A stretch of 64,000 bases of DNA. Source: Phocoena phocoena (lineage: Eukaryota; Chordata; Mammalia; Artiodactyla; Phocoenidae). How positions within the stretch are numbered: the stretch's first letter is position 1; every line of letters begins with the position of its first letter. A program made the translations under genes and the position numbers. Under the pieces are notes generated by a model, which was not told where the DNA came from, searched no databases, and worked only from the letters and a program-made list of their open reading frames with translations. The stretch is taken from contig NC_089225.1 in assembly GCF_963924675.1 (NCBI RefSeq), forward strand, positions 84,541,951 to 84,605,950, given 5' to 3'. Shown here one piece after another: positions 38,411 through 49,575 of this stretch.

Positions 38411-40512
38411 CTTCTTCAAGCAAAGTCAGGATTTTGTTACAAAGAAGAAGGTTAAAAAGGATTTTGGATAGACAACAAGTAATTGTACTTAAGACAGATG
38501 AGTTAACCAAATAAAAATTGTCCCTTTTATTATATATTAGTTTTACCCCCCCCTAAATTTAACTTAAAATGCCTAACATAATTGAAAATAAAGAAGTTTT
38601 GCAATGTAGACACTAAAAGTTATAAATAAACTAGTTCAGTGTTCTCCGAACAGCAACTAACACATACGTTGCAGGAATTTAATGAATAGTAAATTAAATT
38701 GTGTTGATTGCTTCTGTGATTTTCCTTAACCTAAATTTTCACTTTAACAGTTGCAACACAGTATTCATATATGCAATCAACTCTCAATTACCAAAGGGTG
38801 CATACTGTGAATTCCCATTATTGTTGGAAATTCCAGCTATCCATTTCTTCTTTGCATCGTCACCTAGTGGAAAGCTTTCACTCTTTTGTTAATCTTAGGG
38901 TGAACTCTGCTCCTTCTCACTATAGCAAAACACAACTGGAGTGGAAGCAGATGTGAGTTCCCTCTCTACACTTGGGTCAGCTTCCATAGAGGATCTTTCC
39001 TTCCCATGACCTTCTCCTCCTTCAGCAAAGATGTAAACCCTGAAGCATTTATCCAAAGAGCAGCTATTTTGAGGCCAGTCTTCTCCATCTTGACTATGAA
39101 TCAAGGTGAGAAATATTAAGAGTATCAAATGCATTTGCCTAAGAGTGTACCAATTCCTCCTAAATTGAGCATCCGCGTTCTTGTTTGAAATGTTGTGAGT
39201 TTACGGTGTGGAAAACACTTACTTTGTTCATTCAGTCAATCGTGTATTCATTTGACAAATACCCGTTGAATTCCTACCATGTGCTGTATATCATGCTGAG
39301 CTCACAATGCATATAGTCACACTGTATTCTGCAGCCATATTGAATAGTATCTGTAAATGCAGCTTGAAAAAAAATTTACTTTCGTGACTTACCTATGTTG
39401 TTTCATTTTTGTTACTACATAGTCTACCAGGCTGTACAGCTCCACGATAGGGGTGGGAGGGGGCTATCTATGTAAACTACCTGTGAGTCATGTGAGTGGT
39501 GTCCCAGGGGCTACAGAGGACACAACCCATCTGAGTGTATGCAGTTGCTCTGGTTACTTTACTGCACATTTGAGGATTGGTTCCTGGTTTACATTACCCA
39601 TATTATTATCTTAGGTAATTTAGACTTGGAAAATTACAGGATTTTTTAAAATCAGGCAATTTTCCCTCATATATGTATCTAGATCTCAGATAAATTACTA
39701 GTATTGCATTTACTTTCTATTAATCTTAAGACAATTTAATATCTATTTTCTTTCCTCTTTTGTGAAGAGACAGCATGTCCACATACTTTTGCTACAGCAC
39801 TTTGGGGTTTAGGATACCTCATCAACTTCCAACTTTGTAAATTTGCAGGAGTATTGGCCAACTGATTTCATTCCCTTGATGTATGGAGGAAAATACTTCA
39901 TTCTTCAAGCCCTCTTAGAAACTCATATTGCAATTACTTACAATATTACTGCAAAAAAAAAAAACCCTACCATCTTGTTCACTCCAGTGAGAAATGTTTA
40001 TTATTAAACATTTATTATTAAACAAATATGTTATATAACATTTGTTTTTATTAACACTTCCTTTTTCTATATTCCTTATTTTACATAGTTCACTTTTACG
40101 TTTACGACTTTTTAAAAAAATTATTTCTGCTTAATTTTTATCTGAAATTATTCAGGAAGCTATGTCACTGTATCTTTGACATTTTCAATGTCTTTTATTA
40201 AATACAGTATTTGTCTTCAATTAGTGACAAATGTAAAGTTTAATTTTGGCAACTTTTAAGTCCTCTTCAGAAATCATTATATTACTTTACAGATGATCCA
40301 TAGCATTTTCTCTTCTTGGTTTTTCAACAAGTTGTCTATAATATGTATGCCTTAATATTACCTTTGTAATTTGAACTATTAAAAAATCTGTGGTAAAAAG
40401 AGGAAGTACCATTTTACTAAATATTCTTTTAATATTTTAAAAGCAATTCCCATTGTTACCATTGCCTTAATTTTTATTATCCTTCACTGTAGAGTTGCAT
40501 GTTGTTTCGAAG
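38411..40512. other. Mostly unique non-coding DNA
   Basis: A probable antisense L2 tip lies at 39225-39330 (ttcattcagtcaatcgtgta; ttgaattcctaccatgtgct). An AT-rich tandem and palindrome lies at 39997-40050. No gene recognised. Confidence 0.45.
39997..40050. repeat. 14-bp tandem duplication plus AT-rich palindrome
   Basis: tttattattaaaca occurs twice in tandem (39997-40010 and 40011-40024). It is followed by the self-complementary 12-mer tgttatataaca, flanked by partial caaat/atttg arms. Confidence 0.8.
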
Positions 40513-40847
40513 GGCTTTTAGTTTTGTTTGTTTTCTTTTTATATAAATTTATTTATTTATATATTTATTTGGCTGTGTTGGGTCTTCGTTTCTGTATGAG
40601 GGCTTTCTCTAGTTGCGGCGGGCGGGGGCCACTTTTCATCGTGGTGCGTGGGCCTCTCACTGTCGTGGCCTCTCTTGTTGCGGAGCACAGCCTCCAGACG
40701 CGCAGCTCATTAGCTGTGGCTCATGGGCCCAGTTGCTCCGCAGCATATGGGATCTTCCCAGATCAGGGCTCGAACCTGTGTCCCCTGCATTGGCAGGCAG
40801 ATTCTCAACCACTGTGCCACCTGGGAAGCCCAAAGGCTTTTAGTTTT
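40513..40847 (-). mobile_element. CHR SINE, long form, antisense, with 13-bp TSD
   Basis: The body at about 40526-40832 has an AT-rich tail, then ttggctgtgttgggtcttcg, ggcgggcgggggccactttt, ctccgcagcatatgggatct, tcagggctcgaacctgtgtc and the head complement gggaagcccaa. The duplication ggcttttagtttt is perfect (40513-40525 and 40835-40847). Confidence 0.95.
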
Positions 40848-41397
40848 ACTCGCCCTTTGCTTCTAGATTTCTAACTGCTTGTGAATCTTTTGAATATACA
40901 TTTAGACATGAGAGGAAAAAAAAAGTGAGTAATGCTTGCTAACTGTGGGATGATTGCAGACTGAGAAAGAAGTGAATAAAGAGGTAATATATAATCACAA
41001 ATCAACCCCCAGGCCCAGTGTTAGCTTCTTTCAGTACCCTATTGGACAGGGAAGATCTCTTTTGAGTTTCACAGATTAGCAAAAACTTCCTTGTATTTAC
41101 CATGTACTGAAAATACAGTTAGCAGTGTGTATGGGGAGAAGAAAGATAATGAAAAGAGAAATTAGTCTCTGAAAAGCACATTCTAATGAGGCCATGAAAT
41201 GCAAGTTCATGTGTCTTCTCTCCAAATATTTATTTAAGAGATCCAGCAGTAGAAGCCAGGAGCTGCCTGCCTCTTTGGATTACCCAAAAGAGGTGATTGT
41301 GGTTTCATAATAGTATAAAAAAAACCAAGAGAAGTAAGAAGAGCTACAGTCTTGCAGCCTGTGGAACAAAAAATACATTCACAGAAAGATAGACAAG

Positions 41398-42512
41398 ATG
41401 AAAAGGCAGACGGCTATGTACCAGATGAAGGAACAAGATAAAACCCCAGAAAAACAACTAAATGAAATGGAGATAGGCAGTCTTCCAGAAAAAGAATAAT
41501 GATAGTGAAGATGATCCAGGACCTCGGAAAAAGAATGGAGGAAAAGATCGAGAAGATGCAAGAAATGTTTAACAAAGACCTAGAAGAATTAAAGAACAAA
41601 CAAACAGAGATGAACAGTACAATAACTGAAATGAAAAATGCACTAGAAGGAATCAGTAGCAGAATAACTGAGGCAGAAGAATGGATATAAGTGACCTGGG
41701 AGACAGAATGGTGGAGTTCAGTGCTGCGGAACAGAATAAAGAAAAAAGAATGAAAAGAAATGAAGACAGGGCTTCCCTGGTGGCGCAGTGGTTGAGAGTC
41801 CGCCTGCCGATGCAGGGGACATGGGTTCGTGCCCCGGTCAGGGAAGATACCAAATGCCGCGGAGCTGCTGGGCCTGTGAGCCATGGCCGCTGAGCCTGCG
41901 CGTCCGGAGCCTGTGCTCCACAACTGGAGAGGCCACAACAGTGAGAGGCCCGCGTACCGCCAAAAAAAAAAAGGAATCAAGACAGCCTAAGGGACCTCTG
42001 GGACAACATTAAAAGCAACTACATTCGCATTATAGGGGTCCGAGAAGGAGAAGAGAGCGAGAAAACCCGAGAAAATATTTGAAGAGATCATAGTCGAAAA
42101 CTTCCCTAACATGGGAAAGGAAATAGCCACCCAAGTCCAGGAAGTGCAGAGAGTCCCATACAGGATAAACCCAAGGAGAAACATGCTGAGACACATAGTA
42201 ATCAAATTGGCAAAAATTAAAGACAAAGAAAAATTATTGAAAGCAGCAAGGGAAACACGACAAATAACATACAAGGGAACTCCCATAAGGTTAACAGCTG
42301 ATTTCTCAGCAGAAACTCTACAAGCCAGAAGGGAGTGGCATGATGTACTCAAAGTGATGAAAGGGAGGAACCTACAACCAAGATTACTCTACCCAGCAAG
42401 GATCTTATTCACATTCGATGGAGAAATCAAAAGCTTTACAGACAAGCAAAAGCTAAGAGAATTCAGCATCACCAAACCAGCTCTACAAGAAATGCTGAAG
42501 GAACTTCTCTAA
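41398..42512 (+). pseudogene. L1 ORF1 (RNA-binding protein), disrupted
   Basis: ORF1 encodes the L1 RNA-binding chaperone. The start at 41398 reads MKRQTAMYQMKEQDKTPEK. A short deletion near 41490 then shifts the frame, where LPEKE is followed at once by stops. The frame reopens with an N-terminal coiled coil (MQEMFNKDLEELKNKQTEM, about 41550-41615) and shifts again near 41688 (extra bases before SDLGDRM). It is then split by the CHR SINE. The C-terminal RNA-binding half is readable from 42111 to the stop at 42512 (VQRVPYRINPRRN; LTADFSAETLQARREWHDVL). No functional product is expected. Confidence 0.9.
41759..41985 (+). mobile_element. CHR SINE nested in L1 ORF1, with TSD
   Basis: The body at 41770-41974 runs from ggcttccctggtggcgcagt to gcccgcgtaccgcc plus an A10 tail. 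The L1 sequence gaagacag|cctaaggg is interrupted, and the flanks carry aatgaagacag (41759-41769) and aatcaagacag (41975-41985). These are an 11-bp duplication with one mismatch. The SINE therefore inserted after the L1. Confidence 0.95.
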
Positions 42513-42570
42513 GTGGGAAACACAAGAGAAGAAAAGAACCTACAAAAACAAACCCCCCAAAATTAAGAAA

Positions 42571-45500
42571 ATGGTAATAGGAAGGTACATATCGATAATT
42601 ACCTTAAATGTGAATGGATTAAATGCTCCAACCAAAAGACACAGGCTTGTTGAATGGATACAAAAACAAGACCCATCTATATGCTGTCTACAACAGACCC
42701 ACTTCAGACCTAGGGACACATACAGTCTGAAAGTGAGGGGATGGAAAAAGTTATTCCATGCGAACGGAAATCAAAAGAAAGCTGGAGTAGCAATACTCAT
42801 ATCAGATACAATAGACTTTAAAATAAAGAATGTTACAAGAGACAAGGAAGGACACTACGTAATGATCAAGGGATCAATCCAAGAAGAAGATATAACAATT
42901 ATAAATATATATGCACCCAACATAGGAGCACCTCAATACATAAGGCAAATGCTAACAGCTCTAAAAGAGGAAATCAACAGTAACACAATAATAGCGGGGG
43001 ACTTTAACACCTCACTCACACCAATGGACAGATCATCTAAACAGAAAATTACTAAGGAAACACAAACCTTAAATGACACAATAGACCAGGTATATTTAAT
43101 TGATATTTATAGGACATTCCATTCCAAAAACAGCAGATTACACTCTCTTCTCAAGTGCGCACAGGACATTCTCCAGGATAGAGCACATCTTGGGTCACAA
43201 ATCAAGCCTCAGTAAATTTAAGAAAATTGAAATCATACCAAGCATCTTTTCTGACCGTAATGCTATGAGATTAGAAATCAGTTACAGGGAGAAAAACATA
43301 AAAAACATAAACACATGGAAGCTAAACAATACATTACTAAATAACCAAGAGATCACTAAAGAAATCAAAGAGGAAATCAAAAAATACCTAGAGACAAATG
43401 ACAATGAAAACACGACGATCCAAAACCTATGGGATGCAGCAAAAGCAGTTCTAAGAGGGAAATTTATAGCTATACAAGCCTACCTCAAGAAACAAGAAAA
43501 ATCTCAAATACACAATCTAACGTTACACCTAAAGGAACTAGAGAAAGAAGAATAAACAAAACCCAACGTTAGCAGGTAGAAGGAAATCATAAAAATCAGA
43601 GCAGAAATAAATGAAATAGAAACAAAGAAAACAGTAGCAAAGATCAATAAAGCTAAAAGCTGGTTCTTTGAGAAGATAAACAAAATTGATAAACCATTAG
43701 CCAGACTCTTCAAGAAAAAGAGGCAGAGGACTCAAATTAATAAAATTAGAAATGAAAAAGAAGTTACAACAGACACTGCAAAAATACAAAACATCCTAAG
43801 AGGCTACTACAAGCAATTCTATGCCGATAAAATGGACAAGCTGGAAGAAATGGACAAATTCTTAGAAAGGTATAACCTTCCAAGACTGAACCAGGAAGAG
43901 AGAGAAAATATGAACAGACCAATCGCAAGCACTGAAATTGAAACTGTGATTAGAAATCTTCCAAGAAACAAAAGTCCAGGACCAGATGACTCCACAGGTG
44001 AATTCTATCAAACATTTAGAGAAGAGCTAACACCCATCCTTCTCAAACTCTTCCAAAATATTGCAGAGGAAGGAAAACTCCCAAACTCATTCTATGAGGC
44101 CACCATCACCCTGATACCAATACCAGACAACGATACTACAAAAATAGAAAATTACAGACCAATATCACTGATGAATAGAGATGCAAAAATCCTCAACAAA
44201 ATACTAACAAAGAGAATTCAGCAACACATTAAAAGGATCATACGCCATAATCAAGTGGGATTTATCCCAGAGATGCAAGGATTCTTCAATGTATGCAAAT
44301 CAATGTGGTATGCCATATTAACAAATTGAAGAGTAAAAACCATATGATCATCTCAATAGATGCAGAAAAAGCTTTTGACAAAATTCAACAGCCACTTATG
44401 ATAAAAACTCCCTAGAAAGTGGGCATAGAGGGAACCTACTTCAACATAACAAAGACCATATATGACAAACCCACAGGAAACCTCATTCTCAGTTGTGAAA
44501 ACCTGAAAGAATTTCCTCTAAAATCAGGAACAAGACAAGGATGTCCACTCTCACCACTGTTATTCAACATAGTTTTGGAAGTCCTAACCACAGCAATCAG
44601 AGAAGAAAAAGAAATAAAAGGAATACAAATTGGAAAACAAGAAGTAAAACTGTCCGTGTTTGCAGATGACATGATACTATACATAGACAATCCTAAAGAT
44701 GCCACCAGAAAACTACTAGAGCTAATCAGTGAATTTGGTGAAGTTGCAGGATACAAAATTAATGCCCAGAAATCTCTTGCATTCCTATACACTAACGATG
44801 AAAATTCTGAAAGAGAAATTAAGGAAACACTCCCATTTATTATTGCAACAAAACGAATAAAATACCTAGGAATAAACCTACCTAGGGAGCCAGAAGACCT
44901 GTATGCGGAAAACTATAAGACACTGATGAAAGAAATTAAAGATGATACCAACAGATGGAGAGATATACCATATTCTTGGATTGGAAGAATAAATATTGTG
45001 AAAATGACTATACTACTCAAAGCAATCTACAGATTCAATGCAATCCCTATCAGATTACCAATGGCATTTTTTACAGAACTAGAACAAAAAATCTTAAAAT
45101 TTGTATGGAGACACAAAAGACCCCGAATAACCAAAGCAGTCTTGAGGGAAAATAACGGAGCTGGAAGCATCAGACTCCCTGACCTCAGACTATGCTACAA
45201 AGCTACAATAATCAAGACAATATGGTACTGGCACAAAAACAGAAATATAGATCAGTGGAACAGGATAGAAAGCCCAGAGATAAACCCACACACCTCTGGT
45301 CAACTAATCTATGACAAAGGAGGCAAGGATGTACAAAGGAGAAAAGACAGTGTCTTCAGTAAGTGGTGCTGGGAAAACTGGACAGCTAATGTAAAAGAAT
45401 GAAATTAGAAGACTCCCTTACACCCTATGCAAAAATAAACTCAAAATGGATTAGAGACCTAAATGTAAGACCAGGCACTATAAAACTCTTAGAAGAAAAC

Positions 45501-45613
45501 ATAGGAAAAATAGTCTTTGACATAAATCACAGCAAGATATTTTTTGATCCACCTCCTAGAGTAATGGAAATAAAAATAAAAAGTGGGACCTAATGAAACT
45601 TAAAAGCTTTTGC
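42571..45613 (+). pseudogene. L1 ORF2 (endonuclease/reverse transcriptase), disrupted and truncated
   Basis: Starts MVIGRYISIITLNVNG (APE-type endonuclease). A frameshift lies near 43110-43130, a stop at 43553-43555 (EKEE then TAA), shifts near 43580, a 4-bp loss near 44300 and a stop near 44410. The RT core is readable, with [15 protein letters not shown] and the catalytic FADD at 44659-44670. Endonuclease catalytic positions are altered: LQQTH instead of LQETH (42694-42696), SRIEH instead of SRIDH (43181-43183) and SDRN instead of SDHN (43256-43258). A further shift lies near 45390. Coding ends at 45613 before the C-terminal Cys-rich part. Confidence 0.92.
45569..45580 (+). promoter_or_regulatory. 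Two abutting AATAAA poly(A) signals inside L1 ORF2
   Basis: AATAAA at 45569-45574 and again at 45575-45580, with the poly(A) run starting at 45614. The spacing of about 33 nt is within the usual 10-35 nt range. These signals lie in ORF2 coding sequence (MEIKIKSG). Confidence 0.7.
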
Positions 45614-45629
45614 AAAAAAAAAAAAAAAA

Positions 45630-46545
45630 TCTAGGGTTGACTTTGTTGTTTTTAATCCTGAATTCTCTATTTTGTCAACAGAAAATAGAGAGGTGACAAA
45701 AATTCAGTTTGATGTCCTTAGGAGAGAGAAGAAGTTTAGCAGGGATTTTTTTCATATCAATGCAGTTGTTCCAATACGAATGCAGAAGCTCTTAATGCTT
45801 GTGAGTGTGGTATTTACATTAATGGAAGTGGAAGGTATCATCTCAGGTATGTTGGTGGTGGTGTCATTATTTAGTCTGAGAACTCTATTCAGAGAGAGTC
45901 TTGATACAAGTAACTGAAGCTGTTGCCCTCACTGAGGTGTTCTCTCCCTGAAAATTTGTAATGTACACAATAATCTGTATGTAGTTAACATTAATTGCTG
46001 ATACAGGGAAGTCGTATTTGAAAGGAAAAGAGGGCCAGAGGAAATTTGGATGGGAGAGCATTCGGCAGCCTCCTTTTATGTAGAGCCAGCAGGAGAGTTT
46101 TAAGGTCTCCAGCTCCGTAGTATTTATACAGTATTTGTGGTATTTTCCTTTTTCTTTTCCTATTCATCCTTAGTAGAAGAAAGGACAAAAAGACCTGGTG
46201 AAAAGCTTCACCAGGAAAAGGGTTTTTTTGCCAGAATTTAAAAGAAGACAGAGTCGGAGCCCAGTGTTACCTGTGGAGGAACTGAGGGAAGAAGAGCAAA
46301 GGCAAAAGGCCTTAGATAGTGGGAGAGGGAGGCAGCACCCACCAGCACACAGATGGCCCTCCTGGAAATGTGGGGAACTTTCTCCTGGGAAAGTAAGCGG
46401 AGTTCCAAACTATGGCTTGCGGCAGTTATGAGCCAATGTACACACAGCAACTTCTGCCTCTGAGCTTTGTATGAAACCTCGGAGAAGAGAGGCCCAAAGA
46501 ACTTCAGTAGAAAATGTGCCGCCCTGGTTGGGAGACCTACCTGTA
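45630..46545. other. Unique non-coding DNA
   Basis: No recognised repeat. An exon-like stretch at about 46235-46393 ends at a donor-like gggaaa|gtaagcgg (GT at 46394), but the acceptor side (gtttttttgccag) is weak. The frame is open on both strands over part of it. Confidence 0.4.
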
Positions 46546-46549
46546 GCCG

Positions 46550-46730
46550 TCGCTCCTGGCTTTTGAGTCTCAGCTCCACAGCTGGTTCAGCGTGTGACCC
46601 TGTGGCACTCTGAGCCTCAGCTTCTTTAGCTTTGAAATGTGGATACTAAGAATATCAACCTCATAGGCGAAGATGGATTTAGATGATTCATGTAGAACAA
46701 CTAGCACAGGTTCTGGTACTCAGGACAACC
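46550..46730 (+). repeat. MIR relic, sense
   Basis: tgagtctcagctccacagct, gcctcagcttctttagcttt, gaaatgtggatactaagaat and caactagcacaggttctggt follow MIR order. Confidence 0.65.
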
Positions 46731-46844
46731 TCCCTGTGTGTTAATTGAATGATCCACATATTTGCAACAACAGGGATGCAATTAAAAAAGAATCCATGCT
46801 GTGAGCAGTCAAGGAGGGCAGTCTCTGAGACCACTATTAGGCAA

Positions 46845-47640
46845 GTTCAGTTAGTCAAACAACAAATAATTATTGAATGTCCACTCTGCAGGGCATTGAT
46901 ACGAAGGTGACCCTGACTTCACACCTACCTTCAGAGAGCTTAGAGTTTAGTAAGGAGGACAGATACATGTGCAGACAATGTACAGAATGGTGCGTAATTT
47001 ATCAGAGCTGTGGTATCACGTTGTGTAGGACCCTGAACTTGAAAATGGAGTACTTGAGTTCAGATCTCAACTCTGTCGCTCGCTAGCTGTGTGACCTTAG
47101 ATAAGGTACTTAACCTCTCTATGCCCAAGTTTCCCTTTATATAAGTGACGATAATAATAGCACTTGTATCCAAGAGTTGTGGTGAGGATTAATCTTGTCA
47201 ATAATGTACAGTACTTAAAGTAGTGCTTGGCACCCGATACGTACTAGTTTTTATGACATTGGAACAGAAGTGAGGAACCTGACTGCTTACCTGTCCCTTC
47301 TTTCTTTTTTTGGCATAGAGGTGCTTAGGAAAGTTTTCCTGGTGGAAGTGGTGTCTTGAGGAAGAGCCTCCCAGAGAGGGGAGAAAAGGATCCTAGAAAG
47401 AGAAATGGCATGTACAAAGACCCAAAGGAGGGAGCTAGCATCTTTGAAGGATAGCAGTTAGTTCAAAATGGCTAGGATTTGGAAAATGTGGGGCAAAGCA
47501 AAGGAAGGAGAAGAGAAGTGAAGTAAGAGGCCAGATCCTGAAGGGCTTTGTAAACCATCCTAAGGAGTTTGGACTTTCTCCCAAAAGCAGTGGGGAGCCT
47601 AGAGGAGTAATTTAATCAAATGATCAAAAATCCTGGAAAC
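46845..47640 (-). mobile_element. L2 LINE, antisense, split by a MIR
   Basis: The left part at 46845-47007 (ttattgaatgtccactctgc; cttcagagagcttagagttt) and the right part at 47310-47640 (aagttttcctggtggaagtg; aaggagtttggactttctcc) are consecutive segments of antisense L2. A MIR at 47008-47258 separates them. Purine-rich DNA to about 48310 may be further L2. Confidence 0.75.
47008..47258 (+). repeat. MIR SINE, nearly full length, nested in L2
   Basis: The clearest MIR in the window: gctagctgtgtgaccttaga, taaggtacttaacctctcta, gacgataataatagcacttg, gttgtggtgaggattaatct and agtgcttggcacccgatacg. Confidence 0.85.
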
Positions 47641-48710
47641 AGAGGCCCAGAGGGTGAATGTGAATACACAAAGGTAGCATTGAGCTGAGGGTTACATTTT
47701 GGAGAAGGCCCACATTTGGTGAAAGTGGAAAGAAGCGGCACCAGTAAAGGAGAATGAGAAGGAATGGACACCTTATGAGAATAACCAGGTAGCGCTGGGC
47801 CTGGACGCATGGGGAGGATAGGATTTTAAGTAGAAAGGGTTAAGCAAAAGAGGGAGTGCGACGGAGAGATCAAACAAAATAAGGCCTGGGAGAAGTTTAT
47901 TGGTTCTGGCAATTAGGAGGTAATTGGTGACCTTCGAGCATCGAGGAAGCACTGGAGCTGGACGCCATATGGCAGAGGATGCAGAGACCAGGAGAAAGTA
48001 GACTCCCTGGATAAGGCCTCCAGGTGCACCCAGCCTGGCATTAAAAGAAGGGAAAAGAGAGAGGTTACAGACCTGCCTCTGAATAGAAGAGACTCAAGAG
48101 ATGGTTTCTGTGAAGAGAAAATTTCTAGAGGGATGGAGAGAATCAGGATGACTTTTAGATTCAGAAGGGAGAAGGAAGGGGGTCTCTCTTAATTGGCTCA
48201 GAAGACAGGACGGATACAGGAACAGAGACCATTTCCGAGGCTAAGAAAGGAGAGACTCAGAGGAGTTTTTTTTAAGTTTTGAGAATGAGGGGAAATATAT
48301 TGGAACGGGGGACTTGCGGTAATGGCAGGTTTTGAGTCAGCTGCTGTGGGAGAGGCTTTAGCGACTTAATGAGAAATGAGTAAAACAATTCCTGGGCACC
48401 CATGAGGTTAAGTGCTACTCTTTCACAATAAGTTGATGAATTTAATTTTTCTGTAAGCTTCCTGCAATTGTGAGAATGAAAAAAAAATGTGTCCACTTAA
48501 TTCCTTAAGAAACTTGAATTTAATTCTAATTCAGAACTCCCAGAAGCTACTGAACTTTATAAAATGGTATTCATTTTCCAATTCCCTTAATTCTACTAAC
48601 CTTTCCCCAAAATTCACCATTGCCTTTCAAAAGAACTGCCAAAAATAAGTGGTAGCGTTGCCAGTGCATCCTCTCCTTCCACTTTTGATATTGGCTATGT
48701 TTCAGAATTC
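47641..48710. other. Purine-rich non-coding DNA, possibly decayed L2
   Basis: G/A-rich to about 48360 (gggagaaggaaggggg), then AT-rich unique sequence. No gene recognised. Confidence 0.4.
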
Positions 48711-48840
48711 ATTTTTTTTTTATACAGCAGGTTCTTATTAGTTTATACATGTCAATCCCAGTCTCCCAATTCATCCCCGCCCCCCACCGCTTTCCCCCCT
48801 TGGTGTTCATACGTTTGTTCTCTACATCTGTGTCTCTTTA
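48711..48840 (-). mobile_element. L1 3'UTR fragment, antisense
   Basis: Poly(T), then atacagcaggttcttattag, catgtcaatcccagtctccc, aattcatccccgccccccac and tctacatctgtgtctcttta. This is the complement of an L1 3'UTR ending 'aataagaacctgctgtat' plus A's. Internally shortened. Confidence 0.8.
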
Positions 48841-49116
48841 CTTGTTAAAATGTTTCATTCAGATTTCCCAAAACACTGGGCCCTATAGCTTCTCTAACTT
48901 TCACGAGTTGTAATTCTACCTTACTCGTGTCTCTGCCATTCTCGCCACCTCCAGTGTTGGAGGACTCATCCCATTCATATGTTTCCTCTATTACCAGCTT
49001 TCCTCATTATATTCTCTCATGTTTTCAGTTTTTTGCTTTGTTAATTACGAACATTTGCCATAATTTCACGTTGGCATTATTGAAACGTCCGATTCTCCAA
49101 AGGGCAAGCTAAATGA

Positions 49117-49575
49117 ATGTCTTACCACAAGGAACAGAATTTCTCCTTAAATCACTGCTTTTATTTGACCTTCGAATCACCACAGTCTAGTTTTAGAGCC
49201 TTTCCCCAAAACTCTGAAAAGCTTCTTCTGAGTCACTTCATGGCATGCAGGACCCCTGAGAGGGCGAAGGCTGCTTTCAATGGCTCAGCCCGTCCCATTT
49301 CAGTAAAAGGACATCACTTCCCTAAAATGAACCCCTGCTTAGAGAACATTTCTCATTTTCTGATAGAGTCAAACCAGACCAAAGAGAAGCACATTCTGGG
49401 AAGTAAGTTTTCCAATGTTTCTGACCATAAAGCTGGGTTTCTGCAATCTAAGATTATTCCCAGCAGGAAGCCTAAATACAGCCTGAAGCTACAGAAAAGA
49501 AGTATCCCTGTTTTACCTGTTATGTCTCTAAACTGTGATCACTTATTTTCATTCCAGAGCCATACTTTGTGCTGA
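49117..49575 (+). other. 152-codon open frame with an exon-like core (hypothesis)
   Basis: An ATG-to-stop frame of 152 codons in repeat-free DNA of average composition. Inside it, 49186-49402 is preceded by an acceptor-like tcgaatcaccacag and followed by a donor-like gggaa|gtaagt (GT at 49403). That defines a 217-nt in-frame segment with a mixed polar peptide (KLLLSHFMACRTPERAKAAF). No domain, signal peptide or homologue is recognised. A chance frame is quite possible. Confidence 0.2.

Larger units (their letters stand above)
41323..45629 (+). mobile_element. L1 LINE (cetartiodactyl type), 3'-shortened, poly(A) in ORF2
   Basis: The order is 5'UTR end (agtaagaagagctacagtct), ORF1, a 58-bp spacer and most of ORF2. 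It then stops at 45613 with an A16 run (45614-45629), where intact relatives continue ORF2 and the 3'UTR. AATAAA motifs lie at 45569-45574 and 45575-45580, about 33 nt before the A-run. A CHR SINE sits inside ORF1 (41770-41974). The 5' boundary is approximate and no clear target-site duplication was found. Both ORFs are broken, so the element is dead. Confidence 0.9.

Noticed and set aside
41414..41980. 188-codon open frame on the minus strand
   Set aside because: It runs across the antisense of L1 ORF1 and the nested CHR SINE. CHR antisense often gives open frames, so this is not a gene.
46235..46393. Exon-like segment before gtaagcgg
   Set aside because: The acceptor side has a poor pyrimidine tract and there is no recognisable peptide. 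Mentioned only as region content.
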